A DNA stretch of 64,000 bases from Closterium sp. NIES-65 (lineage: Eukaryota; Streptophyta; Zygnematophyceae; Desmidiales; Closteriaceae), in contig CANXME010002181.1 of assembly GCA_948144175.1 (NCBI GenBank), forward strand, positions 1,612,001 through 1,676,000, written 5' to 3'. This document shows, piece by piece, positions 46,413 to 59,044 of this stretch (its first letter is position 1; each line of letters opens with the position of its first letter). The notes under the pieces are model-generated. The model saw nothing but the letters and a program-made list of their open reading frames with translations, did not search any database and was not told the origin of the DNA. Both the position numbers and the translations under genes were made by a program.

Positions 46413-49400
46413 ATGGGGAAAGGAGATGGAGAGGCCAGTTCGGGGTCCTCTGTGAACACTGACGGTGTGCAGCTGCAGAGTCTGCTCGATGCCCTTGCCA
46501 AGGGGCAAATCGTGGCCAAACCGACGATTGGCCTAAGTGAAGCTCAACGCTTCAATGGTGAGAACTTCGGCACATGGCGACTGAAGTTCATGAGGCGCGC
46601 TCGGGAGGTAGATTTGTGGCACTTCTACAACCCAGAGGCAGCGACGGAGGACGACGGACTTGCACCTGCAACCGCACAAGAGAAGAAAGCGTTTAAGAAG
46701 AGAAGCCAACAAGCTTTCTTTCAACTCTGCCACTCGGTCTCGGATGCGATCGCGGCACGACTCGACCCGTTCTCTGAGGAGGACAACGCAGCAGAGAAGG
46801 CGTGGACGTACATGGAACGAGTGTACCTCGGGAAAAGCGAGGCAAAGATGACAGCAGTGAGGACGAAACTCATATTGCTGGCCATGGAACCTTCCGAGAC
46901 GGTGGTGGACTACGTGGGCCGTGCTAAAGGCTACAACGACGACCTGACGGCTATGGGAGTGCCCGAATCGGAGAAGCAAATGATGAGCTACATCATTGGC
47001 GGCCTACCGAAATCATGGGCAGCAGAGAAGCGGATGCTGGCCTGCAGACGCCCGACGGACATGACGGACCTAGTGGAGTCCCTTCAAGACGTGGCGCTTA
47101 TACGTGCTGAGGAAGAGCGAAGGGAGGCGCTGCCGGACAACTTCAGCAACGACAAACCTGCCATGTTGAATGCAACCGGGGCGGGGAAGGCATTCGGGGC
47201 TTGCTTCCACTGTGGGAAGAAAGGGCACAAGGCTGCAGAATGTTACTCCAACCCAAAAAGCAAGAATTTCAAAGGAAAGGCAGCAGGAGCAAGCGGAGAA
47301 GGGCAACGACCGAGAGGCGGATTTGCTGGAAACTGCAACCACTGCGGGAAATTTGGGCACAAAGCAATCGACTGCTACAGCAACCCGATGAGCAAGAGCT
47401 TCAGGGGAGGGCAGCAGCAGCAAAGGAATCACGTACCTGCGAAGATCAACGCCACCGAAGCGGAAACCAGCGACGACGACGTCATCCTCGGTGGAGCCCA
47501 CAAGGCCAATGTTGCAAGAGCATCCGGAGCATGCCTGCTTGCAAAGGGCCTTAAGGGGAAGGAGCGGTACATGGACAGCGGTTGTACCCAACACATGACG
47601 AACCGGAAGGAGTGGCTGCAAAATTTCAGAGCATCACCGATCCCGTACATGCTGTTGGGTGACGAGGGAAAACTTCCTGTGAAAGGCGAAGGAGACCTAG
47701 TGCTGCAAAGTGCTTATGGTGAGGTGAAGCTGGACAACGTGCTGCTGGTGGACAAGCTCACACTCAACCTCATTAGCCAATCTCAGCTGGACAGCGGTGG
47801 ATGCAAGACCTTCAGTGATAAGGGCAGCATATGGGTGTTCGGTTCGGATTGGAAGGTGATAGCTGAGGGATCACGCAAGCAGGGGTTGTACGAGATGAAG
47901 CTGCACGAAAAACAGAGTGGGGACAAGGTCACATACCTGACTGAACCGGAAGCGGGCAAGGTGGCTCGAGATGAGCTTCGTACCAAGCTGGAAAAGGTGC
48001 CTATTAAGGAGTTGCAGCAGCAGGCGCTTCCTATGGCAGCAGTAGTGAGCACGGTGGACGTCAACCTGCTGCATAGGAGGATGGGGCACGCTGGTCATTA
48101 TCGAATCAAGGAGCTGATTAAGAAGAACATGGCAGCGGGAGTGAAGGTAGCTGAGGGTGGAGAGGAAAATCTGAAGTGCAGCACATGCGTGGAAGCAAAG
48201 GCAACAAAGGCGCCACATCCCAAGCATTGAGCTCGTGAGCTGTACGAGACGCTGGCTATTGTGGCAGCCGACGTATGTGGACCGATGAGGGTGGCTTCAC
48301 GACATGGCAGCAAGTATTTCGTTACCTTCACCGACCTCGGCACACGACACACGTGGGTGACGGAGATCAAGAACAAGTCGGAAGTCTTCACGAGCTTTCT
48401 CGATTGGCAAGCGGAAGCGGAAAGGCAAAGCGGCAAGAAGCTGAAAGTGTTACGCATGGACAACGGGGGAGAATTCGTCAACGCCGAGTTCAACACGTAC
48501 CTGAAGTCAAAGGGCATACGAAGGCAGCTCACGGTCCCGTACACACCTCAACACAACAGCATTGCGGAGCGGGTGAACCGATCACTGCTGGAGAGTGTGA
48601 GGAGCTTGCTCGCGGACAGCAACCTGCCTCTACACTACTGGGGAGATGCGCTAGGAATGGCATGTTGGCTAAAAAACCGGCTACCGACAAAGGGACTAGC
48701 GGCGGACGTTACCCCTCACGAGGCGTTCTACAAGAGGAAGCCGAATCTAGAGTTCTTACGCGTTTGGGGCTGCATGACGCAATACCGTGAGGCGACGGGA
48801 CCCGATCACAAGCTTCTCCCAAGGACCAAGTGGGGGATCCACTTGGGAATCTGCCCGGAGAGCAAAGGGTGGGTCATACGCGATGTGGAGACCGGGAAAG
48901 TCACTGCGACCAGAGATGTTACTTTCTACGAGAGTGACACCTACGTGGAGTGGAAGAAAAGGAAACAGGGAGCTGTGGTAAAGGAAGCGGCAGCAGCACC
49001 AACTCCAGTGGAGGAGATGATAGATGGGAGTGAGAAGGAGGGGATAGGGGCAGCAAATGGCAGCAGTGACAACGATGACTACGAAGACCACACTACACCA
49101 GGATTCGATTGGGTGTGGGAGGTTCAGGAGCTGCCCCCACCTTCAACTGCTGTGGAAAAGAGTGCAGAAGAAAAGGATAAGGGAGGAGAGACGGGTGACA
49201 ACTCAACGGCTGAAGCGGGTGAGGAAGAAGCTGAAATTTCTGCTGCGGAAGAGAGTGTGGCTGAATCTGCTAGTACGAGCTCCTCCGACCCATGGCGCAT
49301 CATTGACACGGGGAACAACAAAAAGGCGGTAGCAGAGATTGAAGACCTACTTGCGGATGGTGCTATCATCATCGGAAGGGCGATTGAAGGAGATACCGTG

Positions 49401-51267
49401 CAACAAGGAGCGGAAGAAAATGCAGCAGCAGAAGAAGGTGGAGCTGAAAAGGAGCATGAGGAGATGGGCAAAGGGAAACGGGTCAAGAAACCCAATCCCA
49501 AGTATGCCCAAATGCTTCTGACCTGCTGCAAGGACATCCACACCCACCTCCTCCTTACCACCACAGCAACAGCGTTACTATCAAAGGGGAAGGTGGAAAG
49601 CTACAAGCTGCCCACCGAGCCTCTCACCATTGAAGAGGCGCTGTCCGGGCCGGACAAGGAGCAGTGGAGGGCTGCAATCCAGGAGGAACTCGATACATTG
49701 GCTGAAAGGGGGACATGGGAGCTTGTGAACATGCCCGAGGGGAGGAAAGCAGTGGGGGTGCGCTGGATTTTCAAGATTAAAACGGGAGACATGGGACAAC
49801 TTGATCGTTTCAAGGCACGACTTGTTGCTAAGGGCTACACACAGGTGGAAGGAGAGGACTATGATCAACTCTACGCACCCGTGAGCAAGTTAGCAACGGC
49901 AAGGACCATGCTAAAGGTGGTGACGGCACGTGGGTACTTCATGGTGCAGCTGGACATCAAAAATGCCTTCCTCTATGGCATTTTGAAGGAGACTATCTAC
50001 ATGAATCAGCCACCGGGGTGCGAGGACGGCACGGACAGAAAGTGCAAACTCATTAAAGCACTTTATGGGCTGAAACAAAGCCCACGGGAGTGGTACCTAG
50101 CTATGGACGCGCAGCTGGAAAAAGGGGGGTTCAGCAAGAGCCAATGTGACCGTGCATTCTACTGGAAGGGAGAGGGGGAGAACAAGGAGTTCCTACTCCT
50201 CTACGTGGATGATATCCTTGTGGCTGGAGCAAAGGAAGAGAAGGTGGAGGAGGTGTGCACTCACCTCGCAGCTGTATTTCAAGTGAAGAAGATTCCAAGG
50301 ACCACTCTCTTCCTTGGAATGAACATGGAGTGGAATAGGGAGGAGAAGAAGTTGCTGCTATACCAGAAGAAGTACTTTCAGAGGTTGCGGGAGAGGTTTG
50401 GAGAGCAATGCAAGCCCAAATCAGTGACAACACCTCTCAGCAGCCTTGCGGACAAGGAGGTCGATGTGGGAGCAGAAATGGAGGCATGGGGCAGCAAGGA
50501 GAGGGCGCTGAAAGCTTACCAATCCATGGTAGGCTCAGTCATGTACCCGGTGTCATGCACACGGGTTGATGTGGCAGCGGGTGTTGCAGCCCGAGGGACG
50601 CAAGTGGAAGGAAATGGAGAGGACTATCACTTACCTCCTGCAGCGGGACGATGAGGGGCTGCTGTTTGAAGGTGGAGAGGAGAGCCTAGAGCTAGTGGGG
50701 TATGCTGATGCCTCACACGGATCAGACAAGATTGATGGGAGGGGAGCCTATGGCTATGTCTACCTCCTTGGTGGAACGGCAATCATGTGGCAAGCCAAGA
50801 AGCTCACCGACGTCGCTCTGTCCACCACGGAGTCTGAATACATGGCGCTGTTTTTTGCATGCCAAGAGGGTGTGTGGCTGAGGCGCCTACTTCAGGAGAT
50901 GGGGGTCAACGTGGACGGACCTACAACGATCAAATCGGACAGCAAATCAGCAATTGACCTCGCACGAAACGACAACTGGCATGGGCGCACGAAACACATG
51001 AACGTGCGGTACCATTGGGTACAGGAGCAGCTGCAGAAGAAGGCATTCACCTTCGTGCATGTGGGAACACATGAGCAGCCAGCGGATTTCCTCACCAAGG
51101 TGCTGCGAAAGGCAAACTTCGAGTTTTGCAAGTATTTTGTCGGCATACGTACCTTGCAGGACTTGCGGGGGAGCAGCGGAGCAGCAACCCGAGATGTTAC
51201 ACCGTCGTACGGACAAGCTCAGCAAGAGAAGAAGAAGGCTGGTTACATGGTAACCACGGGAGCATAG
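46413..51267 (+). pseudogene. E5 gag-pol polyprotein, one stop and one frameshift
   Basis: ATG 46413 opens a gag of the UBN2 type (FNGENFGTWRLKF). Two canonical zinc knuckles CFHCGKKGHKAAEC (from residue 264) and CNHCGKFGHKAIDC follow, then protease (YMDSGCTQHMT) and pre-integrase (LLHRRMGHAGH). TGA at 48228-48230 interrupts the frame where an Arg codon is expected. The same frame continues with integrase (MDNGGEF, NSIAER), reverse transcriptase (LLYVDDILVAG) and the start of RNase H. Near 50585-50600 a small out-of-frame deletion shifts reading. The RNase H end (YADASHGSD, TESEYMAL, GRTKHMNVRYHW) is readable in the next frame to TAG at 51265-51267. Not functional as it stands. Confidence 0.92.
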
Positions 51268-51299
51268 GAGAGTGGCAGCTGGCAAACCACGGGGGAGAT

Positions 51300-51805
51300 T
51301 GTTAGGGTGGTTCGCCACTGCCCTAGTGTCTACCGGCCTACGCGCCTGACCTAGGGACGGTAGATGAACTCTAGGAACGGTGGGAACTATGACCTAATGT
51401 GGGGAACCGATGCCTAGATCGGTGGGACTGAAAACGAGGAAGCTACGGGAGGAAAACGTGAGGAAAACGGGGAGAAACAGAATGTTGGAGGATTAGGGTT
51501 CGCGAAATGTCGAGAAGACATTTCCGAAGCCTAGAAATGTCCAACCGAAACCGAACCGTGTTCGGCGCAGAAGGGTTTCGGTTCCGGTGACGGTTACCGA
51601 AATCGGTTCCGCGTGCGACTCGAGCTGAAATGCGGATGACGCGTTACGCGAGGCGCACATCACAATTCGAAATGCTTAAATGTGTTTGTTTTCAATCAGT
51701 TCTTTGTACTTCTTTGTTTTGAGTGAAATCAGTCTTGGGAAACCAGAATTCTCTTCAAGCATTTACTACCTTCAACGCTAGCCAGAGGCTATACCCAAAC
51801 TAAGA
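51300..51805 (+). repeat. E5 3' LTR
   Basis: About 98% identical to 45805-46310, without length change. Confidence 0.93.
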
Positions 51806-52811
51806 GCAACTTCACGGTCGCCGTTTGCTGGAAGGCGTACTATCCAGATATAGACATGCTGTCGTACGGGATGAACCCGGAGCAAGTCAACGCCTGGCCG
51901 AGGTATCTGCTGTTCGCGGAGCTTATGCCAACGGGCATGTGGAGTGTTCTTAACGAGCTCCATCTTGACACCTTTGATAAGTGAGTGGCATGAAACGCAC
52001 TGTTTTCCGCAAATTAGGAGTGCTGTTGTAGATGTCGTGGGTCTTGTTATGTAGCTTACATCAATCCCTTACGTTGTCGGTCCCCGTCACCCATCCCTAC
52101 CATAGTTTCCGGGACTTCGTGGCAAGGGCAGAATATCGCTTGAGGGCAGGGGACGGTATGATGACTGCACTCTGCGTCGCTGCAGGTCTCACTGTCATGC
52201 ACACTCAGGATCGCGGCGTGCATCGTCCGCGAGATGTATCCCCAGTCCAGTTCGCTACAGGAGTCACATCTGCCCTCTACACGCTGTCCGCAGTGTCCAG
52301 GGGCGATCCTCCACTAACATACACAACTGGAGCCCGAGCAGCAGTTCGCATCGTCATCGATGACATCGTCATTGCCGATCGTGCTGCTGAGTCAGCTCGT
52401 ATTGGCATAGTTGCTATGCAGAGTCTCGCCGGTGTTGTACATGGCAAGTCTAGATGGGTTACAGTTCTGGGAGAAGCCATTTCCGAAACACAAGATCCAG
52501 GAGGGCTCAACGAGTGAAAATGCTTGCCAGAGTGGTTGCGTCAGTCATTGTTTACTGGTGTGAATGCGGACACGCAGCAGCACGACTAGCCACACAGGCT
52601 GGCACTTCCCTTAGCTTCAGTGTTCGTCGTATAGGTTAAATGCAGAGGTGAGGGATCCTAATTGGCCATGTTCCCGTGGTTTGTGTTATGGTTTCAAGTG
52701 TACCATGCGGAGCTGCTTGTACATGGACGTATCAAATTTGTAAAACAATCTGATGCATTAGATGTTGGTATTCGTAAGTGCGCCGAGCGGCTGACAAGCT
52801 GGAAGTCTAGT

Positions 52812-55800
52812 CTAGGGGAAGCACAGAGAGTGCTTCAGAAACTTTTGGAGACTACTCGAAGAAACATTGCACTGGCACCAATAGACTAGTGCACGTGCCG
52901 CTGTCCTGGATAGCGGCATAGCGGTGGCGTGTGCGCTGTCACTCAGCATACTTTTGATTCTTTCTGCGAGAATGGGAATCCACCCGGTCTTATCGTGCGA
53001 CTCGTTACCCACGCTTGTGAGAGCGGTTGGTATGCAGACGGCAGCATTGGCAACCCTGGTCGCCTCCAAGTCGTCAGGGATCGTGGTTGTAGCCACGTCT
53101 AAAGCCTTCTCCTTGAGACCGTGAAGGGGCGCTCCGACAGACGCCATCCACAACACGTAGATGGAAGCCGCCAAACCAGACCCGAGAATATCGGGGTTGA
53201 CACCCTTTGGGGACGCGACGCAACCTGCACTAATCGCCGAACATCCGATTCCCGCGCACACCGCAATCTCCCATGGCACACCTTGAAGAACTCGCTCGCT
53301 CGTCTTTGAACAAATCATGCGGAACCTGCAAAGGAGGCCACAAACGAGGTGAGTAGACAACGCCACAATCGCCGTAAAACTTCGTACCATACGTACTGGT
53401 CGTATTGGTCGAGTGTCAGCTCGTTCAAGACACTCCATACACCAGTGGGTATACGCCTTGCCAAGTCCAGCTCCTCCCTCCATTTCTGAATGTCAGCGGC
53501 GTCGATCCCGTAGCATCGTAGATCCACGTCCGGGAAATATACACTCCAACAGACAGCGGATATGAAATCTCGCTTCCACTTTTCCGTGTGACAGCCCATG
53601 CTTCGCTTCCGACCCCCCACTGTCTGCTCAGACCGGAACTGATCTGCGTCAGTACCCTTGCGCCTCACACTAAACCCGCTGCTGCAAAACGGTTGCTGTA
53701 CTCCTCCTTTCTTGCCAAGCCTGTCTGGAACCACGATGGAATGATCTTGTGCTTCCACATGCTCACCCTCAGATTCCACCACCGCCCCTGTAAAGGTAAA
53801 CGGCGGTTTTGTCCCCAGGACCGCCCTTAGCGTACTGATAGGTCGATCTTCGTCGATGACGGCTTCATCGTCGTCACTGTACTGGTTCAGAAAGTCCATG
53901 ATTCCTTCAAAAGTCAGCACGGTCCGCGTGACGTTGGCGTCCGTCTGTGTATCTGCGATTTTCGGTTTGCTGGCACGCCCGTCCTTTTTGTTCGCCCGTC
54001 CAACCGTGCCCTCCAAGTCTCTTTTCACGCCTCCTCTTGCTGTCAACCCCGTATCTTTGAAAACCGCCCTTCGATATGCTACATTAGCGCGTTCAGTCCC
54101 ACCCTCAGTATGGAACCTCCTTGGCTGCTTCCCATCGGTATCGAAGGAGACTGCACCCTCAGCTTCTATTCCAGCGTCGTACGTACTGCATGTGGCCTTG
54201 TCTGTGCCGTCGGTGTGATATGCCAATTGGCCCGCATCGTGGCGACGGACGCCCGCAGCTAGTCTCTCACCTACTTGGCTCAGTAGATCCGTCTTCATGG
54301 TTTCGAAGCAAGTATGGAACTCCGCCGTTAGGCCTTCAACACATTTTACAATGCATCGTGTCGATTCCCTCTCAAACCGCGCCAACGATTCAGGATGCAG
54401 TTGCAGTCTGATACCACCATTCTGTGCCGTCTTGTCAATCGCCGCTGCCACTAGATCATCCACGGTGGTGACAAGTGTTAGCATCGCTGACTTGTCGTCG
54501 ACTTCTGCGGATCTCCCTGCTGAATCGTTTAACTTGGATGCATCTGCAAGCTTTGGGACATTATCAGCGGCCAAGTTACGCTGTCGTTCTCCCACGGTTC
54601 CACAATTGCTAATGACGTTTCCTGACGCGAGTACGACTGTTGAGGGGGTGCAGGCTTGGTTGGGACTATTCGATGCATGGGCTGCACAGTCCAACGCACC
54701 GGTGGAGTCGCCCAACGGGTTGTTAACGTTCGCTATGTCATCGAAGAGTGGCTTTAGCGAGGCCACAAGATCCACAAGTATGCTGTCCTTGGACAGCCGT
54801 CCGCGACCCAAGAGGAGCGACTCATTCGAGTTGAGGTTGAGGATGTAATCCCATCTATCTAGTAACTTCCGCCACTCTTAAATCACATGCAGTGCTGATC
54901 CGGCCGACGTCATCGATACTCCGTCCGATGGTCTCTGCGCGAACATTGCCAAGGTGTTTATCCACAGTTCACATTTTCAGAAACCAACCAATAGCACCCG
55001 AATCTACCTTGGCGTCCAGTTGCAGTTCGGTCAGGTAGTTTTCCATGTCGCGCACAACCGCTTGGGCGTGACTGCTCGACACGCTGTTACCGCCAGTGTA
55101 TTCAACTACGAATTGGCGCTTAAGCCACCTGGGTCGGGGGGGGTGCCAGAACAAAACATACGTTAGGAGCGGCTGGAAGGTCGATCGCTACGTTAGCATG
55201 TACGCAAATCTCACTGGAATACGCTGGATGCATGCTCGGCGTGCTTGTGCGTTAAGACAGTCCCTTTTGGATCATAGTGGATCGCCCGGGTGCGGTATAT
55301 TCCTCGCGGCTGCGCAATCAGATCGTCCGGATGAATAATGACGATCATGCTTACGTGCGCTTTTGGCGCGACACCGTGCCTGTCAAACAAAAGAAAAGGG
55401 TTATGGGACCTCGTAATAGGGTATCGAGAAACCACCCGAATTTTGTATACCAACCACTCACTCCGTGTGCAGCGGAACCACGACGATGTCTTTCGACAAA
55501 AGTCCAACGAGTGATGGTAGTCCTAAGGGCTTTAAAGGATCTCGTTCTTTTGCCTCGGTAACCACCGTCGACGATATGATGTGCAGTTTATCCAATTGTT
55601 GCGGGTGTAGTACAGTTGTCGCCTGCTTTCTGCAACGACCAACATAAGGTTGTTACACATCTCCATATGGACCACGACAATCTACGAAATACTTACAAAA
55701 CTGCGTAGTCGAGCAAAGGAGCTGGCCATTCGGACTTGCTGTTTTGCAAAAGTAAGTATAGCGCCCTGTCCACTGAAACATCGACACCACAACCCGCCAC

Positions 55801-55815
55801 GCGCAGTGAAGCCAT
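52812..55815 (-). pseudogene. Long A+B family gene (L1), one nonsense codon
   Basis: Six exons on the minus strand: 55815-55697, 55629-55462, 55379-55215, 55128-55008, 54934-53397 and 53325-52812, introns 67-86 nt. The total is 2625 nt, exactly 875 codons. Exons 1-4 parallel A2: an MASLRV header, DIVVVPLHTE at the end of exon 2, IVIIHPDDLI in exon 3, and exon 4 opening WLKRQFVVEY. The first three introns are phase 2 in both. Exon 5 adds a long linker with charged helical parts, then the B module (PFCSSGF, GGRKRSMG, PTGVWSVLNEL). Exon 6 is the helical B C-terminus ending YWCQCNVSSS. One TAA at 54878-54880 (codon 210) replaces the Tyr codon in L2. Everything else is open. Function unknown. Confidence 0.8.
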
Positions 55816-56351
55816 CGTGAGCTGCGTTGCCGACATATAAAGCTCTCAGAATCGTTGTGGAGCTGGTTAGGGTTTTCCAGCTCTGTAAAGCGTGTCTCGA
55901 AATTGCTTACAACAACTAGCTTGTGCGTCTTAAAGGTTCACAGGCTCATTAAGGGTCAACCAGGGCGTATTCTTGTGATTCTTGTTGGGTTTAAATTACA
56001 GTTTGGAGCGTGCAGATGCTCCGCACATAAATGAACCTTACGGGGTCTGAACATCCTTCTCCATACTACACATAAGTGAGAACAGATGCTATTCCCTTGC
56101 TGAAGTCACGTTGGAGACAGAGTTTGAGGTTGCTTTTTTATCATGCGAGTGAATTGTTGCTAGTACGACACGTGGCTGATCCACCTTAGTATCCGGTGCG
56201 AATCGCGAGGCATGCAACGAATTGACGCCTAATCACGTTTCTCGCCAAGCTATCACATCGACTACAATCATCGACAACTAGGGTTTAGAATACTGTCGTG
56301 CTTTCAAAAGTTTCCGACCACACATCCACAAAGCATACGACGCACCGGTAA
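55816..56351. other. Intergenic between L1 and L2
   Basis: Presumed upstream region of L1 (minus strand) and downstream region of L2. Nothing else recognised. Confidence 0.5.
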
Positions 56352-58701
56352 TTACTTGGTCTTCGATTTGTCGATAGCACCAACGACTTTCTTCTTTGAT
56401 CCCCGCTTTGATGGAACAACCTCCAGAACCACACCCAGGTGTTCTCTGAGACCAGCCGTAGCAACCGAGCACTGGCACCAGTAAACTATGACGCGCAACG
56501 CCACTCTCGCCAGTGTCAAGGCAGAATCGTGCGTGCTGTCTTCCATTAGACTCTGAATCTTCTCCGCCAGAAGAGGGATCCACTGATGCTTGTCGCGAGT
56601 GACGTTTGCAAAACTAGTCACTGCGCCTGGGATACACGAAGCAGCCTCAGCGGCTTTGGTGTCCACTTCAGTGTCGTTTACAGTGGCCTTGGCAGCATTC
56701 ATTGCGACGTCTTTCAATGGCTCTTGAGGGTTTCCCATAGAACCGAACCACAAAACACTGAGAGACGCGGCCACCGCTCCAAAGATCAAAGCGTTGACTC
56801 GAGTTGGGACCGCGCCACTCCCTTTCAGTGTTGCAGCAAAACCTATTCCCGAGCATAGCGCAATCTCCCACCGAACCCCCGCGTTGGCGCGCTCATTCGT
56901 CATCGCCAAGACGTTTACGAAACTGCACCATTCAAAAACATCGCTAACATTGAGGTATGTGTATTGTATCGACAACTCAAAATGCGCCAGACTTACTTGT
57001 CGTAGCGGTCGAGCGTGAGCTCGTTCATCACGCTCCAAACGCCAGTTGGAATTCGCTTCGCTAGCGCGAGCTCTACATGCCACTTCTCGACGTCCGTCTT
57101 ATCCATTCCGTAGCAGAGGAGGTCAACATCCGGGAAAAAGACACTCCAGCAGACCGCGATCGTAAAATTCCTGCGCCACTTTTCCGTGTAGCACCCCATG
57201 TTGCGCCTTCGCCCACCGACCGTCTGCTCCGAAAAGAACTTGGGCTGCGGTGAAATCTTTCTGCCTGACAAAGAAGCCGCCCGATCGGAAAGGTCTACTT
57301 ACCCCAAACTTTTTGCCCAACTTGTCGGGGACGATGTTGGAATGGTCCTGTACCTCAACATGCTTACCATCCTTTTCCTCCGAAATTTCGGGCACTGCTT
57401 GAGTCTGCTGCGCCCCGTCTACTTTCGGGATGTTCCCGATAGGGTCGTCATCTTCTTCCTCGTTCCAGTCAGGCATATTCGCTTGCAGGTAGCGCATTAC
57501 TCCATCCAATGTCAGCTTATGTTCCCCTTGCTTATCGGCGTCATTTGCTGCTCGCGGAATCTTGGCCGGCGGGGTTGTTTCCGTCTGCTTTGTGGGGCTC
57601 GGTGGCCGTTTTCCCCCATCCAAGCCGGTCACTGGCACGTTTGGTGCCGCCGCCTCCATGACCTTCTCAGAGCCATCGGGCACAGCATCGGCCTCTTCGC
57701 CAAACTCCCACTTGGACAGTACATGTTCTGCCGCTCTCAGTGACGACCCAGGTGACTCGTCATCTCTCTTGGTCTGCCTCTCGTGTCCAGATGGAGGCTC
57801 TGCGCAAACTGGAGGCGGCCGCTTCTCGCCTTCCGTAGGCGGGACAACCACGCCAGAAGCATTCAGCTTTTCCTCGATAAGCTTCAAAACCTCTGTTTTG
57901 AGGACTTTGAATCCGGTGGAGATCTCTTGTCGGATCGATGCTACAGCCGCGTCTATGCCTTTCTTAACAGCCTTCTCCACGGTTTGCAGTACGTCGTCTG
58001 GCAGAGTCACAAGGAAACGGCCCTCGCTTGTGGCCTTAACCAGCGACGCAGAGACCGCCGCATCCACCATTTTACCGAGCTCGCTCATCATCAGGTTGGG
58101 CCCCATTGCCACACCATGAGCTGCGGTCGATGGTTTGCTGTCCGCATCCACCGGACGCAGTGGCTCGTCGCCCTTGAGAATTAGCGCGTCCTTCATGGGT
58201 CCACCATCTTGAGGAGCCGAATTTGGAACGTGTAGTGTTTGGTTCGATGATCCAAGCATTTTTTGTGGCCCACCCGATACCGCTGCTGCTGCTGCACCCT
58301 TCTCGTTCGCGATCAGCCGATCTCTCAATTCAGCACGCAAGGCCTCCTTCAGTTCCTCATGAATCTCGGCTTTGCTGAGACGACCAACTCCGAGGTGTAC
58401 TTTCGTGTTTGGTGGACAATCCAGGATGTAATCCCACTTGTCGAGTATTTTGGTCCACTCGTAGATCACATGAAGACCCGATCCAGCCTCCGATTTGGGC
58501 ACGCTAGCCTTGGGCGTCTGCATGTACAGAAAGAACGTGGTTAATAACGACCTTATAGCCAACGGGCACGCCAAATGTCTCAATACCTTTTCATCGAGAC
58601 GTAACTCTGACAGCGACTTTTTCATATCGATGATTTGCTCTTGAGCCTGCTTTGATGGCTGTTCGGTGCCGTCTGTGAACTCAACCACGAGTTGCCGTTT
58701 A
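56352..58701 (-). pseudogene. Long A+B family gene (L2), 5' end cut off by E6, one frameshift
   Basis: What remains is part of exon 4 (58701-58587, KRQLVVEFTDG and ELRLDEK), exon 5 (58517-56997) and exon 6 (56922-56352), introns 69 and 74 nt. Exon 5 has HVIYEWTKILDKWDYI, GRLSKAEIHEEL, a long Ala/Glu/Lys linker with coiled-coil character, then RPFRSGGFF. Near 57240 one extra base shifts the frame before FFSEQTVGGRRRNMG. With it removed, exons 5 and 6 are 697 codons, again a whole number. Exon 6 ends in YWCQCSVATAG and a Lys-rich tail. E6 is inserted in exon 4, so exons 1-3 lie beyond it, outside the window. Function unknown. Confidence 0.8.
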
Positions 58702-58833
58702 TGTGAAAGAGAGAACGAGAATGGAATGACTATGAAAGAAGTGAGTACAAATAGGAAACCCTAATTGGGTTGTACCCCCTATGGGATACCCCACTATAGC
58801 CTACACAATAGTATAAGCTATATAGTTCTGACA
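58702..58833 (-). repeat. E6 3' LTR
   Basis: On the minus strand it begins TGTCAGAACTATATAG and ends TCTTTCACA, 132 bp. Confidence 0.9.
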
Positions 58834-59044
58834 CACCCCCATAGGCAAAGTGGGGGAGAACAAGGGGTCACAAGACCAGTCAAGCAAAGCAAAGCAAAGC
58901 TCAGGGTGGATCACAAAGTCACCACACATTCCGAGCACAAGTTCAAGGCCACATGGCCAGTTCACATGCAAGATCATATATAGAGATATACAAGAGTCAA
59001 GTAAGCAAGAGCAAGAGTATATATAGGCGAAGGTACAAGCAAGG

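Larger units (their letters stand above)
45805..51805 (+). mobile_element. E5: Copia LTR retrotransposon of a second lineage
   Basis: Paired 506-bp LTRs (45805-46310 and 51300-51805) differ at about eight positions. The target duplication is GCAAC (45800-45804 and 51806-51810). TGGTATCAGAGC lies two bases inside the 5' LTR and a purine tract CGGGGGAGA precedes the 3' LTR. Total 6001 bp, with none of the GC-rich leader or Gly tract of E1-E4. It interrupts exon 1 of B3. Confidence 0.95.
45631..52639 (+). pseudogene. B-form family gene (B3) split by E5
   Basis: Exon 1 is 45631-45804 plus 51811-51980. Joined with one GCAAC it is 344 nt, identical in length to B1 and B2 exon 1, and reads RNFTVAVCWKAYYPDID across the junction. 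Exon 2 begins at about 52113, but the expected acceptor AG is GG, and the frame shifts near 52505, after which VIVYWCECGHAA is readable to a stop at 52637-52639. Function unknown, as for B1. Three independent lesions (insertion, acceptor, frameshift) mark it as dead. Confidence 0.82.

Noticed and set aside
55008..55215. Treating the A-type exons at 55215-55815 and the B-type gene at 52812-55008 as two genes
   Set aside because: An exon starting at 55128 after a CAG acceptor joins them in phase, opens with WLKRQ like A exon 4, and the total is exactly 875 codons.
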